Part shown: positions 53,010-64,000 of the stretch, piece by piece
How the letters are laid out: each line of letters starts with the position of its first letter
Position numbering within the stretch: position 1 is the first letter of the stretch
Assembly (NCBI RefSeq): GCF_017808105.1
Contig: NZ_JADBHF010000005.1
Coordinates: 62,001-126,000, forward strand
Direction of reading: 5' to 3'
Source: Brevibacterium renqingii
Lineage (GTDB): Bacteria; Actinomycetota; Actinomycetes; Actinomycetales; Brevibacteriaceae
Length of the DNA stretch: 64,000 nt
Notes under the pieces: model-generated
Databases searched by the model: none
The model's input: only the letters and a program-made list of their open reading frames with translations
Told to the model about the DNA's origin: nothing
Program-made: the position numbers and the translations under genes

Positions 53010-53022
53010 TGCACGGAGTGCA
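53010..53022. promoter_or_regulatory. TetR operator within the exporter-operon promoter
   Basis: TGCAC-GGA-GTGCA is a perfect palindrome lying between TTGAGG (52998-53003) and AATAAT (53022-53027). A further TGCAC half-site lies at 52993, so ATTGCACT (52991-52998) and AGTGCAAT (53017-53024) also form an 8-bp inverted repeat. The promoter predicts transcription from about ATG 53034, hence leaderless mRNA. Confidence 0.65.
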
Positions 53023-53033
53023 ATAATAGGGTC

Positions 53034-55477
<2,444 letters not shown>

Positions 55478-55512
55478 CCGCTGAGCTTCGGCCTCCGGCC
55501 GCCCGCCTGCGC

Positions 55513-55580
55513 CGAGAGGACCACTCAGCGTCGACCGGACCGGTTGCAACCGGTCCGGTCGACGCAAAGTGGTCCTTTCG
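55513..55580. terminator. 68-base inverted repeat between convergent genes
   Basis: Arms 55513-55546 and 55547-55580 pair at 32 of 34 positions (31 Watson-Crick, one G-U). The central 38 bases (55528-55565) are a perfect palindrome. It lies between the DHA2 gene and the convergent epsilon-subunit gene, so a bidirectional terminator is the simplest reading. It is far longer than other terminators here and may instead be a mobile palindrome unit. Confidence 0.6.
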
Positions 55581-55614
55581 ACGGCGCTCGCCCTTCAAGC
55601 GTGTCCCGCGGGGG

Positions 55615-55958
55615 TCAGCGTCCCAGGGTCTGCGTCCAGGCCTGCGGGAGGCGCCGACGCACATTGCGGCGTGGGGCGCCGAACCCTGCACGGTCGTGCC
55701 TCTTCGTCTCGATCTCGTTCAGCGCCGCCGCCTGATTGGCTGCATAGGCACGAGCCACCTGACGGATCGCGACCACAGCGGCCACTGCTGCTGCGCTGGC
55801 CATCTCGTCGCTGACCGGTTCGCCGTCGTGAGCGAGGACCCGCGAACGCGTCTCGACCGAGGCGGAGACCACGGAGTCGGCCGCGGCCCCTTCGGCAACT
55901 CCGGTCAGCTCGTCTGCCGCGGCCGGTTCCTCGACGGGCAGTCCCTGTGCACCCTCAC

Positions 55959-55962
<4 letters not shown>
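55615..55962 (-). CDS. Acyl-CoA carboxylase epsilon-subunit-like protein
   Basis: A 115-residue protein, disordered and acidic in its first half. It then has a helix [26 protein letters not shown], a basic segment, and a late Trp near the C-terminus ([10 protein letters not shown]). Actinobacterial epsilon subunits (AccE) have this layout of a helix followed by a short basic, Trp-containing tail, and are encoded just after accD. This gene starts inside the beta-subunit stop (ATGA). The sequence is too short and poorly conserved to be sure. Confidence 0.65.
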
Positions 55963-57539
<1,577 letters not shown>

Positions 57540-57570
57540 GCCTCCACAATAACGACGTGAGAGCGCTTCA

Positions 57571-57600
57571 TTGTGCACTCCCACCAAAAGAATCTAGAGT
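57571..57600 (+). promoter_or_regulatory. birA promoter, predicted leaderless
   Basis: TTGTGC (57571-57576), an 18-base spacer and TAGAGT (57595-57600) would start transcription at about GTG 57607. No ribosome site is present. Confidence 0.5.
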
Positions 57601-57606
57601 GGTCTG

Positions 57607-58470
57607 GTGAACAGCCAACACAATTCCCTTCTCGTCGACGTCGAATCCGTCGTCCGCGCAGCCGCGGACCGTGGTCTCTCACTCCCGCGTCTGATCTGGG
57701 ACGATACCTGCGCGTCCACGAACGACGAGTTGGCGCGTCTCGTGAGAGAGGGCGTCGAAGCGCCGGCCGAGTTCACCATCTGCGGCACCGATTTCCAGAG
57801 TTCCGGCCACGGTCGTCTCGGGCGGACCTGGACGGTCCCGGCCCGTGGCTGTCTGACCTGGTCGATCCTTCTCACTCCTCCGGCCGGGTTCTCGAAGTGG
57901 GGATGGATTCCGCTCATCGCCGGTGAGGCCGTGCGCGCCGCCGTCGCCGAGGCGGGTGTGCCCTCCGTGATCAAATGGCCCAACGATGTGCTCACCGTCG
58001 AGGGGAAGAAGCTGTGCGGCATCCTCGCCCGAATCGAGTCCCTTCCGAGCGGACCGAGGATCGTGTTGGGGATGGGGCTGAATACGCGACTGCAGCCGGC
58101 CGATCTGCCGCGGGCCGATGCGAGTTCCCTGGCCATCGAGACCGGGACCGAGGGTTCAGAAATTGATCATGAAGCGTTGTTACTGTCGATCCTGAGCACA
58201 CTGATCCCTTGCTACAGAGAGCTGACCGACTATGGCGATGAGGATTTCCGTGACAGCCCCACCGCGCAGAGAGTGCGTGAGCACATGGTCACGCTCGGAA
58301 CGCAGGTCAGGGTGGAGAGGCCCGACGGCTCGGAGCTCATCGGGACCGCCACCGGCCTCGATTCCGGAGCCGACCTCATCATCGACGATCGGGTGTCAGT
58401 CAGCGCCGGTGACGTCCACCACCTGCGTCCGGCTCCCACTCCGCCCGACCACGAGGGAGGTGAGCGATGA
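57607..58470 (+). CDS. birA: Biotin--[acetyl-CoA-carboxylase] ligase
   Basis: A 287-residue biotin protein ligase. The catalytic domain has TCASTNDELARL, the biotinyl-AMP loop GHGRLGRTW (GRGR in E. coli), and IKWPNDVLTVEGKKLCGILAR. The C-terminal SH3-like domain is TLGTQVRVERPDGSELIGTATGLD. There is no N-terminal DNA-binding domain, so it is a group I enzyme that does not regulate genes. It modifies biotin carriers such as the alpha partner of the divergent carboxyltransferase. Its stop overlaps the cyclase start (ATGA). Confidence 0.92.
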   Translation: MNSQHNSLLVDVESVVRAAADRGLSLPRLIWDDTCASTNDELARLVREGVEAPAEFTICGTDFQSSGHGRLGRTWTVPARGCLTWSILLTPPAGFSKWGWIPLIAGEAVRAAVAEAGVPSVIKWPNDVLTVEGKKLCGILARIESLPSGPRIVLGMGLNTRLQPADLPRADASSLAIETGTEGSEIDHEALLLSILSTLIPCYRELTDYGDEDFRDSPTAQRVREHMVTLGTQVRVERPDGSELIGTATGLDSGADLIIDDRVSVSAGDVHHLRPAPTPPDHEGGER

Positions 58471-60071
58471 TGGCCGTCTCCGACTTCACCGCCGGATTCG
58501 ATGTCGTCGGTCGCGAGCGCCTCGGTTCGGCCGAGGTCGGTGAGCACGACGGGCAGACGCCGGAGGGTTCCGGTGCCTCGGAAGCAGCTTCGCAGAACTC
58601 GGCAGCAGGGGACGCGGAGGCCCGGGACGTCGATCGTTCGCACACCGATCCGACGCGCGACGTGGAGGTCGCCGCGGACGAAGCGGCCACCGCCGAGGCG
58701 GAATCGTCCGCAGGACCGAACTCGCTGCCGATCATCACCAACGAACGGCTGCGAGAACACACCGCGGATGCCGCTCCGGCGAGAGCCGGAGCATCCCCAG
58801 CCTCGGTGCACGGCATCGAACACGGCGACGACGATCTGGTGCGCGGTCTCGAGACCGCCCCTGCCGGCTCCTCCGACGACACAGCCGCGGCCGAGAGAGA
58901 CGCCGATGCTGAAGGAGACTTCTTCGGAGGGCTGTACGAAGATCCGCGCACCGCGGCGCTGCAGATCGTGGAGGAGGGCGAGGACGAGGACGATGCGGCC
59001 GACTTCGACGACACGATCTACGAGACCCGCACGGCCGCCGAACGCCTCGAGGAGATCCTGCTCGACGGCAAGCGCGTCCTCGACCGGCGCGAGGCGGCCA
59101 AGCTCGGCGGCATCTCGACGGTCTCGGCGCGCAAGATGTGGCGAGCACTCGGAATGTCGCAGACCGACGAGGGGGAGAAGGCCTACACCGTCAGCGACGC
59201 GCACGCCCTGAGGATGTGGGCGAAGCCCGTCGCCGACGGCCTCATCGATCAGGACACCGCGCTGTCCCTGGCCCGCGCCATCGGACAGACCACCGACCGA
59301 CTCGTCGTCTGGCAGATGGAGACGCTCGTCGAGTTCCTCACCGAGGAGAAGGGGCTGTCCGACCCCGAGGCGCGCCGGGACGCCCTCCAGGTCGTCGAGG
59401 ACATGATCGACCCTCTGCAGAAGATGCTCACGTATTCGTGGCGGCGCAACCTCGCCGAGGTGATGGGTCGGCTCAATGTCAATGTCTCCGACGGTCTGGC
59501 CATGGACAACCGGCAGGGCTGGTACGATTCCTCGATGCCTCTGGCGCGGGCGGTCGGTTTCATCGACCTCGTCTCCTTCACCCGTCTGTCGCAGCAGATG
59601 GAGCCCAGACAGCTGGCGAACATGGTCCAGGAGTTCCAGGGGATGGCCTACAACATCGTCGCCACAGGGGGCGGGCGTGTCATCAAGACCGTCGGCGACG
59701 AAGTGTTCTTCGCCGCCTCCACTCCTCTGGCCGGCGCCGAGATCGCCATGACTCTCATGGAACGCGTCACTGCCGCCGAGGACCTGCCGCAGGCCCGCGT
59801 CGGGTTCGTCTGGGGTCGAGTGCTCTCGCGTCTGGGGGACATCTTCGGGTCGAGCGTCAACCTTGCGGCGCGCCTGACCGCAGTCGCCGACCCCGGGACG
59901 ATCTTCACCGACGAAGAGACCGCGCGCGTGCTCTCGGCCTCCGATGACTACGTCTTCGAACCCCGACAGTCGATCTCGCTCCACGGGCTCGGTGAGACCG
60001 CCATCGGCGAAATGAAGCGCGGCACCGCGGCGCGCATGCGACTCGATCTCGACGACGAAGGCGAGTCCTGA
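58467..60071 (+). CDS. Class III adenylate cyclase with Rv1264-like regulatory domain
   Basis: A 534-residue soluble cyclase. Residues 1-185 are acidic and low-complexity. Residues 190-340 form a helical regulatory domain (LDGKRVLDRREAAKLGGISTVSARKMWRALG) resembling the pH-sensing autoinhibitory domain of M. tuberculosis Rv1264. Residues 360-520 are the catalytic domain. It has both metal Asp residues (GFIDLVSFTRLS and KTVGDEVFF), Lys and Asp for adenine (KTVGD and GDIFGS), and the Asn-Arg transition-state pair in VNLAARL, so ATP is the expected substrate. It is coupled to birA by ATGA. Confidence 0.9.
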   Translation: MMAVSDFTAGFDVVGRERLGSAEVGEHDGQTPEGSGASEAASQNSAAGDAEARDVDRSHTDPTRDVEVAADEAATAEAESSAGPNSLPIITNERLREHTADAAPARAGASPASVHGIEHGDDDLVRGLETAPAGSSDDTAAAERDADAEGDFFGGLYEDPRTAALQIVEEGEDEDDAADFDDTIYETRTAAERLEEILLDGKRVLDRREAAKLGGISTVSARKMWRALGMSQTDEGEKAYTVSDAHALRMWAKPVADGLIDQDTALSLARAIGQTTDRLVVWQMETLVEFLTEEKGLSDPEARRDALQVVEDMIDPLQKMLTYSWRRNLAEVMGRLNVNVSDGLAMDNRQGWYDSSMPLARAVGFIDLVSFTRLSQQMEPRQLANMVQEFQGMAYNIVATGGGRVIKTVGDEVFFAASTPLAGAEIAMTLMERVTAAEDLPQARVGFVWGRVLSRLGDIFGSSVNLAARLTAVADPGTIFTDEETARVLSASDDYVFEPRQSISLHGLGETAIGEMKRGTAARMRLDLDDEGES

Positions 60072-60129
60072 GCGCAGCCGCGCTCCTCAGAGCACCGACG
60101 CTCGCCTCGCTCCGGCGGCGACGCTCGGT

Positions 60130-62877
60130 TCAGAACAGGGCGGAGCCGTCATCCTCTTCGTCGTCATGGGAGACGATGACGGCGTCCTCGGTGTCGAACT
60201 TCGCCCGTGCGATCTCGTCCTCGGCATCATCGACATCGAGTCCGAGCCCGTCGACGCTCGTCGCCAGTCCCTGCTGACCGTGCTGTGCCGCGCCCGCGGT
60301 CGTCCGCTTCGCCGCAGCCTTCGGCTTCCCGCCGCTGGCCCTCGAACCCGGCTCAGGTGAGGGAACGGACCCATCGGGATCCGAGTCGGCACCGGCCGAA
60401 TGGTCGCTCGCTTCGGCCCCGCCCAGGCGCGGCAGCGTGCCGATGACGTCGATCTTCGACTCCAACGGAGAACCGGTACCGTCCCGACGCGAGAGCTCCG
60501 CGGGCAGCGTCCGGGCACCCCCGCCGATGGCAGCGGCCTGGGGTGAGTCGCCGACCCACGCCAGTGACAGCTCGGTCTCGCCCTTGAGGAACTTGTGCGC
60601 ACGCACCCCCGAGGTCGCCCGCCCCTTGGTCGGGAACTCGGAGAACTCGCTGACCTTGATCGAGGAAGAGGGCGCGCCGTAGAAGTTCTCCCCGCTGGCG
60701 ATGGTGACCACGGCGAAGCTGCCGAGAGCGGCATCGGCGTCTCCGTCCTCATCGGTCTTCGCCGCCTTCGGAGTCATGCCGAAGAAGATCACCTGCGCTT
60801 CGGCGCCGACCTTGATTCCCGCGACGCCCGAAGCGTTCCAGCCCTGGGCTCGCAGGCCGCCGGCGTCGAAGGCGAGCAGCTGGGCGTTCGACGTCACGAA
60901 CACGGCGAGGGAATCGTCGATCGCCTCCGGCTGCGCGACACCGACGACGGTGTCCTTGCCCTTGAGGGTGAGGACCTCCCATTCGTTCTTGTTCGGCCGT
61001 CCGGCCACGGACACCCGCTTGACGACGCCCTGGGCCGTGCCGAGGACGAACTCGCGATCGAGGTCGACGAGACCGAGGATCTTCTCGTTCTTCTCCAATG
61101 CCGCGTACTCGGCGATCTTCACGCCACCGGCGACATTGGGTCTGGATGCGGCCGGGGGCAGCGCGGGCAGGTCGACGACATCGACCATGTGCAGGCGCCC
61201 TGCGGTGGTGACGGCTCCGACCTTGCCCTGGGTCGTGGTGACGATCTCCGAGCGCAGTGCATCATGGCTCGAACGCCGGCCGTCGCGTGCCAGGGGTGCG
61301 GCATCCGAGGTCCGAGCGATGCGGCCGGAGGTCGACAGCAGCACCCGGCAGGGGGAGTCGGCGATCTTGAGGTTCGTCGGGGCTTTCTTGCCCTTGGCGG
61401 TCAGCTCCTTCATCGATCCTTCGATGAGGACTGTGCGCCTCGGCGATCCGATGATCTCGGCCGTCGTTTCGAGTTCGGTCGCGACGAGCTCCCGCAGCTT
61501 CGCCTCATCGGCGAGCAGGGATTCGAGATAGTCGATCCGCTTCTTCAGCTCGTCGCGTTCGGCCTCGAGTTCGAGTCGGGAGAACTTCGTGAGTCGGCGC
61601 AGCTGCAGATCGAGGATGTAGGTCGCCTGCAGCTCGGAGAGTTCGAAGACGTCCATGAGCCGTGTCCTGGCCGTGGCCGCGTCGTCCGAGGAGCGGATGA
61701 GCTGGATGACCTCGTCGATGTCGAGGATTGCGATGAGGAGGCCCTCGACGAGGTGGAGCCGGTCCTTGGCCTTGCGCAGCTGGAAGACCGTGCGGCGACG
61801 CACGACGTCGATGCGGTGGGTGAGATAGACCATGAGCAGGTCTCGCAGACCCAGAGTGGAGGGCTGGCCCTCGACGAGGCAGACGTTGTTGATGCCGAAG
61901 GACTCCTCCAAGGGCGTCTGCCGGTAGAGCTCGGCGAGCACGGCCTCGGGATTGAAGCCGTTCTTGACCCCGATGACCAGACGCAGGCCGTTCTTGCGGT
62001 CGGAATAGTCGTCGATCGAGGCGATGCCGGTCAGCTTCTTCGCTCCGACGGCGTCCTTGACCTTCGACACGACCTTCTCCGGGCCGACGAGGTAGGGCAG
62101 CTCGGTGACGACGATGCCCTTGCGGCGGGCGCTGATGTTCTCGATCGAGACGGTGGCGCGGGTGCGGAAGGTGCCGCGGCCGGTCTCATAGGCCTCGCGC
62201 ACACCATCGAGACCGATGATCCGGCCTCCTGTGGGCAGGTCAGGGCCCGGGATGAAGCGCATGAGTTCGGCCAGACCGGCATCCGGGTTGCGGATGAGGT
62301 GGGCGCAGGCGGCGATGACCTCACCGGGATTGTGCGGGGCCATGTTCGTGGCCATGCCCACTGCGATGCCCGAGGCGCCGTTGATGAGCAGGTTGGGAAA
62401 AGCGCTCGGGAGCACTTCGGGCTGGGTCAGCGTGTTGTCGTAGTTCGGGACGAAGTCGACGACGTCTTCGTCGAGTCCTGCGATCATGTGCATCGACGCG
62501 GTGGTCAGTCGGGCCTCGGTGTAGCGCGGGGCCGCGGGCCCGTCGTCGAGCGAACCGAAGTTGCCGTGGCCGTCGACCAAGGGCACACGCATGATGAAGT
62601 CCTGGCTCAGACGCACCAGTGCGTCGTAAATCGCCGAGTCGCCGTGCGGGTGGAGCTTGCCCATGACGTCGCCGACGATGCGCGATGACTTCACATGGCC
62701 GCGTTCCGGTCGCAGCCCCATATCGCCCATCTGGTAGACGATGCGCCGCTGCACCGGTTTGAGGCCGTCCCGGGCATCGGGCAGCGCACGGGAGTAGATG
62801 ACCGAATACGCATACTCGAGGTACGAACTCTCCATCTCTGAGGAGACGTCGACATCGATGACTCTGCCTTCGGGCAT
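60130..62877 (-). CDS. parC: DNA topoisomerase IV subunit A
   Basis: A 915-residue type IIA topoisomerase A subunit. The catalytic Tyr119 is in [10 protein letters not shown]. The quinolone region is [22 protein letters not shown], with Ser81 and Asp85, so no resistance change is seen. A tower and coiled-coil ([40 protein letters not shown]) follow, then a six-bladed C-terminal domain. I find no GyrA box (QRRGGKG), which favours ParC over GyrA. The last 120 residues are an acidic, low-complexity tail. AAGGAG lies before ATG 62877. No parE is adjacent. Confidence 0.9.
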   Translation of the reverse strand: MPEGRVIDVDVSSEMESSYLEYAYSVIYSRALPDARDGLKPVQRRIVYQMGDMGLRPERGHVKSSRIVGDVMGKLHPHGDSAIYDALVRLSQDFIMRVPLVDGHGNFGSLDDGPAAPRYTEARLTTASMHMIAGLDEDVVDFVPNYDNTLTQPEVLPSAFPNLLINGASGIAVGMATNMAPHNPGEVIAACAHLIRNPDAGLAELMRFIPGPDLPTGGRIIGLDGVREAYETGRGTFRTRATVSIENISARRKGIVVTELPYLVGPEKVVSKVKDAVGAKKLTGIASIDDYSDRKNGLRLVIGVKNGFNPEAVLAELYRQTPLEESFGINNVCLVEGQPSTLGLRDLLMVYLTHRIDVVRRRTVFQLRKAKDRLHLVEGLLIAILDIDEVIQLIRSSDDAATARTRLMDVFELSELQATYILDLQLRRLTKFSRLELEAERDELKKRIDYLESLLADEAKLRELVATELETTAEIIGSPRRTVLIEGSMKELTAKGKKAPTNLKIADSPCRVLLSTSGRIARTSDAAPLARDGRRSSHDALRSEIVTTTQGKVGAVTTAGRLHMVDVVDLPALPPAASRPNVAGGVKIAEYAALEKNEKILGLVDLDREFVLGTAQGVVKRVSVAGRPNKNEWEVLTLKGKDTVVGVAQPEAIDDSLAVFVTSNAQLLAFDAGGLRAQGWNASGVAGIKVGAEAQVIFFGMTPKAAKTDEDGDADAALGSFAVVTIASGENFYGAPSSSIKVSEFSEFPTKGRATSGVRAHKFLKGETELSLAWVGDSPQAAAIGGGARTLPAELSRRDGTGSPLESKIDVIGTLPRLGGAEASDHSAGADSDPDGSVPSPEPGSRASGGKPKAAAKRTTAGAAQHGQQGLATSVDGLGLDVDDAEDEIARAKFDTEDAVIVSHDDEEDDGSALF

Positions 62878-63025
62878 GGAACTCCTTTGACGCACGAACT
62901 GTTCGATTCTCGTGCCCGTCCGCGCCGCAGGCGTGCTTCAGTGCAGGAGGGCACCCGTCGATTCTAGCGTTCGATTTGAGCTCTCCGGCTCAATCGGGCG
63001 TCAGCGCAGCGTTCGTGTCGGAGGC

Positions 63026-63580
63026 TCAGGCCGACTCGCGGCTGTTGTGCAGCCAGGAGAAGAACTCCTTCATATAGGCCTCGACATTGGCCCGTTCGGC
63101 GGTGCCGGAGACGAGCTCGCTGAACATCATGCCGGCGATCGAGCTGTTGACGCGGCGAGCGTAATCGGCGTCGACGCCGGCGAAGCGCATGATGAAGTCC
63201 TGGATCGCCCGGAGGTTCTTCTCCTTGGCGGCGACGGCCTCGGGAGGCAGCGCCGGATCGAGACTGAGCATCATCATGGTGTAGAACCGGTTGCGGTCGG
63301 TGGTCAGCCAGTTCATGCAGAAGTCGATGGCGACCTCGATGGGATCGGCATCCGGTGCCCGCACCAGTTCGGGGATGCGTTCGAGCTGCTGGGAATTCAG
63401 TTCGCCGATGCGCTCCATGATTCCGGTGATCAGCGCATCGCGGGTGCGATAGACATTGGATGTCGAACCCACCGGCAGTTCGGCCAGCGCATCGACCGCC
63501 CGGTGAGTGAGTCCACGGACTCCCTGTTCGGCGACTACGGCGATCGCGGAGTCGGTGACTACGTCTCTGCGCGAAATCAT
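63026..63580 (-). CDS. TetR family transcriptional regulator
   Basis: A 184-residue regulator. The DNA-binding domain is RRDVVTDSAIAVVAEQGVRGLTHRAVDALAELPVGSTSNVYRTRDALITGIM, in which the usual YYHF turn is STSNVYRTR. The C-terminal domain is helical (FCMNWLTTDRNRFYTMMMLSLDP). ATG 63580 has GAGG upstream. Two palindromes lie 58-102 bases before it. No target gene is seen next to it within the window. Confidence 0.87.
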   Translation of the reverse strand: MISRRDVVTDSAIAVVAEQGVRGLTHRAVDALAELPVGSTSNVYRTRDALITGIMERIGELNSQQLERIPELVRAPDADPIEVAIDFCMNWLTTDRNRFYTMMMLSLDPALPPEAVAAKEKNLRAIQDFIMRFAGVDADYARRVNSSIAGMMFSELVSGTAERANVEAYMKEFFSWLHNSRESA

Positions 63581-63637
63581 GACTGTGAGGCCTCGCTCTC
63601 ATGGGACACCCGCAGTTGCCGGTGCCGTGGTCGGTGG

Positions 63638-63656
63638 GTGGCCAGTGGCTGGCCAC
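63638..63656. promoter_or_regulatory. TetR-type operator, first of a pair
   Basis: GTGGCCAG-TGG-CTGGCCAC is a perfect 8-bp inverted repeat. It shares the GTGGCC/GGCCAC half-sites with the palindrome at 63661-63682, so the same protein may bind both. Confidence 0.55.
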
Positions 63657-63660
63657 AGAC

Positions 63661-63682
63661 AGTGGCCGCCGGAGCGGCCACT
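63661..63682. promoter_or_regulatory. TetR-type operator, second of a pair
   Basis: AGTGGCCGC-CGGA-GCGGCCACT is a perfect 9-bp inverted repeat, 5 bases after the first. The two centres are about 24-25 bases apart. Confidence 0.55.
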
Positions 63683-63824
63683 CACTGAAACACGAATTCA
63701 TAACTTTTCGTGCTGAACGGATACAGACACTACCTGTCAACCCTGCGAATTGGTATAAGACTCGCCAATCTGCCAGGCGGTTCCCAATATTCGGGGTGCG
63801 TCCTCGGCCGGTGCTGACGCGATG

Positions 63825-63857
63825 CTCAGCTTCTGGCGGCGGACGGCAGAAGCTGAG
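63825..63857 (-). terminator. Hairpin downstream of the partial gene at the window end
   Basis: CTCAGCTTCTG and CAGAAGCTGAG are perfect 11-bp arms around an 11-base loop, 50 bases past the stop of the minus-strand gene at 63907. There is no T-tract. Confidence 0.5.
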
Positions 63858-63906
63858 GAAGGGCCGGCCGGAGCCGCGGGCGCGGATCCGAACATCGCTT
63901 CGTCTC

Positions 63907-64000
63907 TCAACTGAGGAGTCGTCGGGTGCCGTCGATGCGAGTCGGGTCGGGCAGCAGGTCCACGTGGGCGCTGAGCACATGGCCATCGGTCTCCGTGGCG
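63907..64000 (-). CDS. C-terminal end of an unidentified gene
   Basis: The last 30 codons of a minus-strand frame, ending with a TGA at 63907-63909, read ATETDGHVLSAHVDLLPDP then TRIDGTRRLLS. The hairpin just past the stop supports this being a real gene end. Too little is visible to name it. Confidence 0.4.
   Translation of the reverse strand, partial: ATETDGHVLSAHVDLLPDPTRIDGTRRLLS

Larger units (their letters stand above)
63581..63906. other. 326-base gene-free region
   Basis: It contains two palindromes near the TetR start, an A/T-richer stretch at 63690-63780 (with ATTGGTATAAGAC at 63749-63761, a possible promoter) and a hairpin at 63825-63857. I see no coding sequence in it. Confidence 0.6.

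Noticed and set aside
60595..62688. Open frame of about 700 codons on the plus strand opposite parC
   Set aside because: The minus strand carries a complete topoisomerase A subunit; the plus-strand translation has no recognisable motif.

Overview
The window is high-GC, gene-dense DNA from an actinobacterium, most likely in or near the Micrococcales; Brevibacterium-like gene content is my best guess, but nothing here proves the genus. Supporting signs are the strong G/C preference at third codon positions, frequent GTG starts, an acyl-CoA carboxylase beta-epsilon-birA-adenylate cyclase block, a formylglycine-generating enzyme, an Rv2578c-type radical SAM gene behind a LexA box, and many genes whose -10 element lies 4-8 nt before the start codon, which predicts leaderless mRNA. 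I see no rRNA, tRNA, CRISPR array, insertion sequence or prophage, so this looks like ordinary chromosome.

Layout. 0-5.5 kb: the end of a BCCT transporter, then a minus-strand acid-sugar operon (GntP permease, DUF1537 kinase, PdxA2-type dehydrogenase, DeoR regulator) fitting D-threonate/D-erythronate use. 5.6-8.6 kb: a CopB-type metal ATPase behind a CsoR-like operator, then a small lipoprotein. 8.6-16.2 kb: RraA-like protein, D-cysteine desulfhydrase, a dicarboxylate/amino-acid symporter, an acetamidase/formamidase, an SDR and a long acyl-CoA dehydrogenase. 16.2-21 kb: PAP2 phosphatase, a two-component system divergent from a DUF4352 protein, and a fructosamine-kinase family protein. 21.1-27.6 kb: the most unusual locus. 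A BchC-like dehydrogenase, a divergent 6-pyruvoyl-tetrahydropterin-synthase-like protein, a glycosyltransferase, a methyltransferase and a flippase-like membrane protein converge on a CDP-alcohol phosphotransferase and a GTP cyclohydrolase II-RibD reductase fusion. A formylglycine-generating enzyme is divergent from it.

28.8-36.2 kb: LysR/MFS pair, a class I CoA-transferase, and a DesKR-like two-component system followed by a fatty acid desaturase with a perfect inverted repeat in its promoter. 36.3-42.4 kb: MBL hydrolase, MgtC-like protein, a tandemly duplicated DUF3533-like membrane protein divergent from its TetR regulator, and the LexA-boxed radical SAM gene. 42.4-48.2 kb: a flavin-dependent monooxygenase, its transporter and a flavin reductase, an MFS pseudogene, and another MFS gene. 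48.3-55.5 kb: GntR/DUF885 pair, MFS, a nitrilase-superfamily amidase, and a TetR/DHA2 exporter operon. 55.6-60.1 kb: acyl-CoA carboxylase epsilon and beta subunits, divergent biotin ligase and a class III adenylate cyclase. 60.1-64 kb: topoisomerase IV subunit A, a TetR regulator with paired palindromes upstream, and the end of an unknown gene.

The main lead is the 21.1-27.6 kb locus. It contains the first and reduction steps of riboflavin chemistry and a pterin-fold enzyme lacking two expected active-site residues, but none of the later riboflavin or queuosine genes. Together with glycosyl transfer, methylation, CDP-alcohol transfer and a membrane translocator, this suggests an uncharacterised GTP-derived glycoconjugate or lipid.
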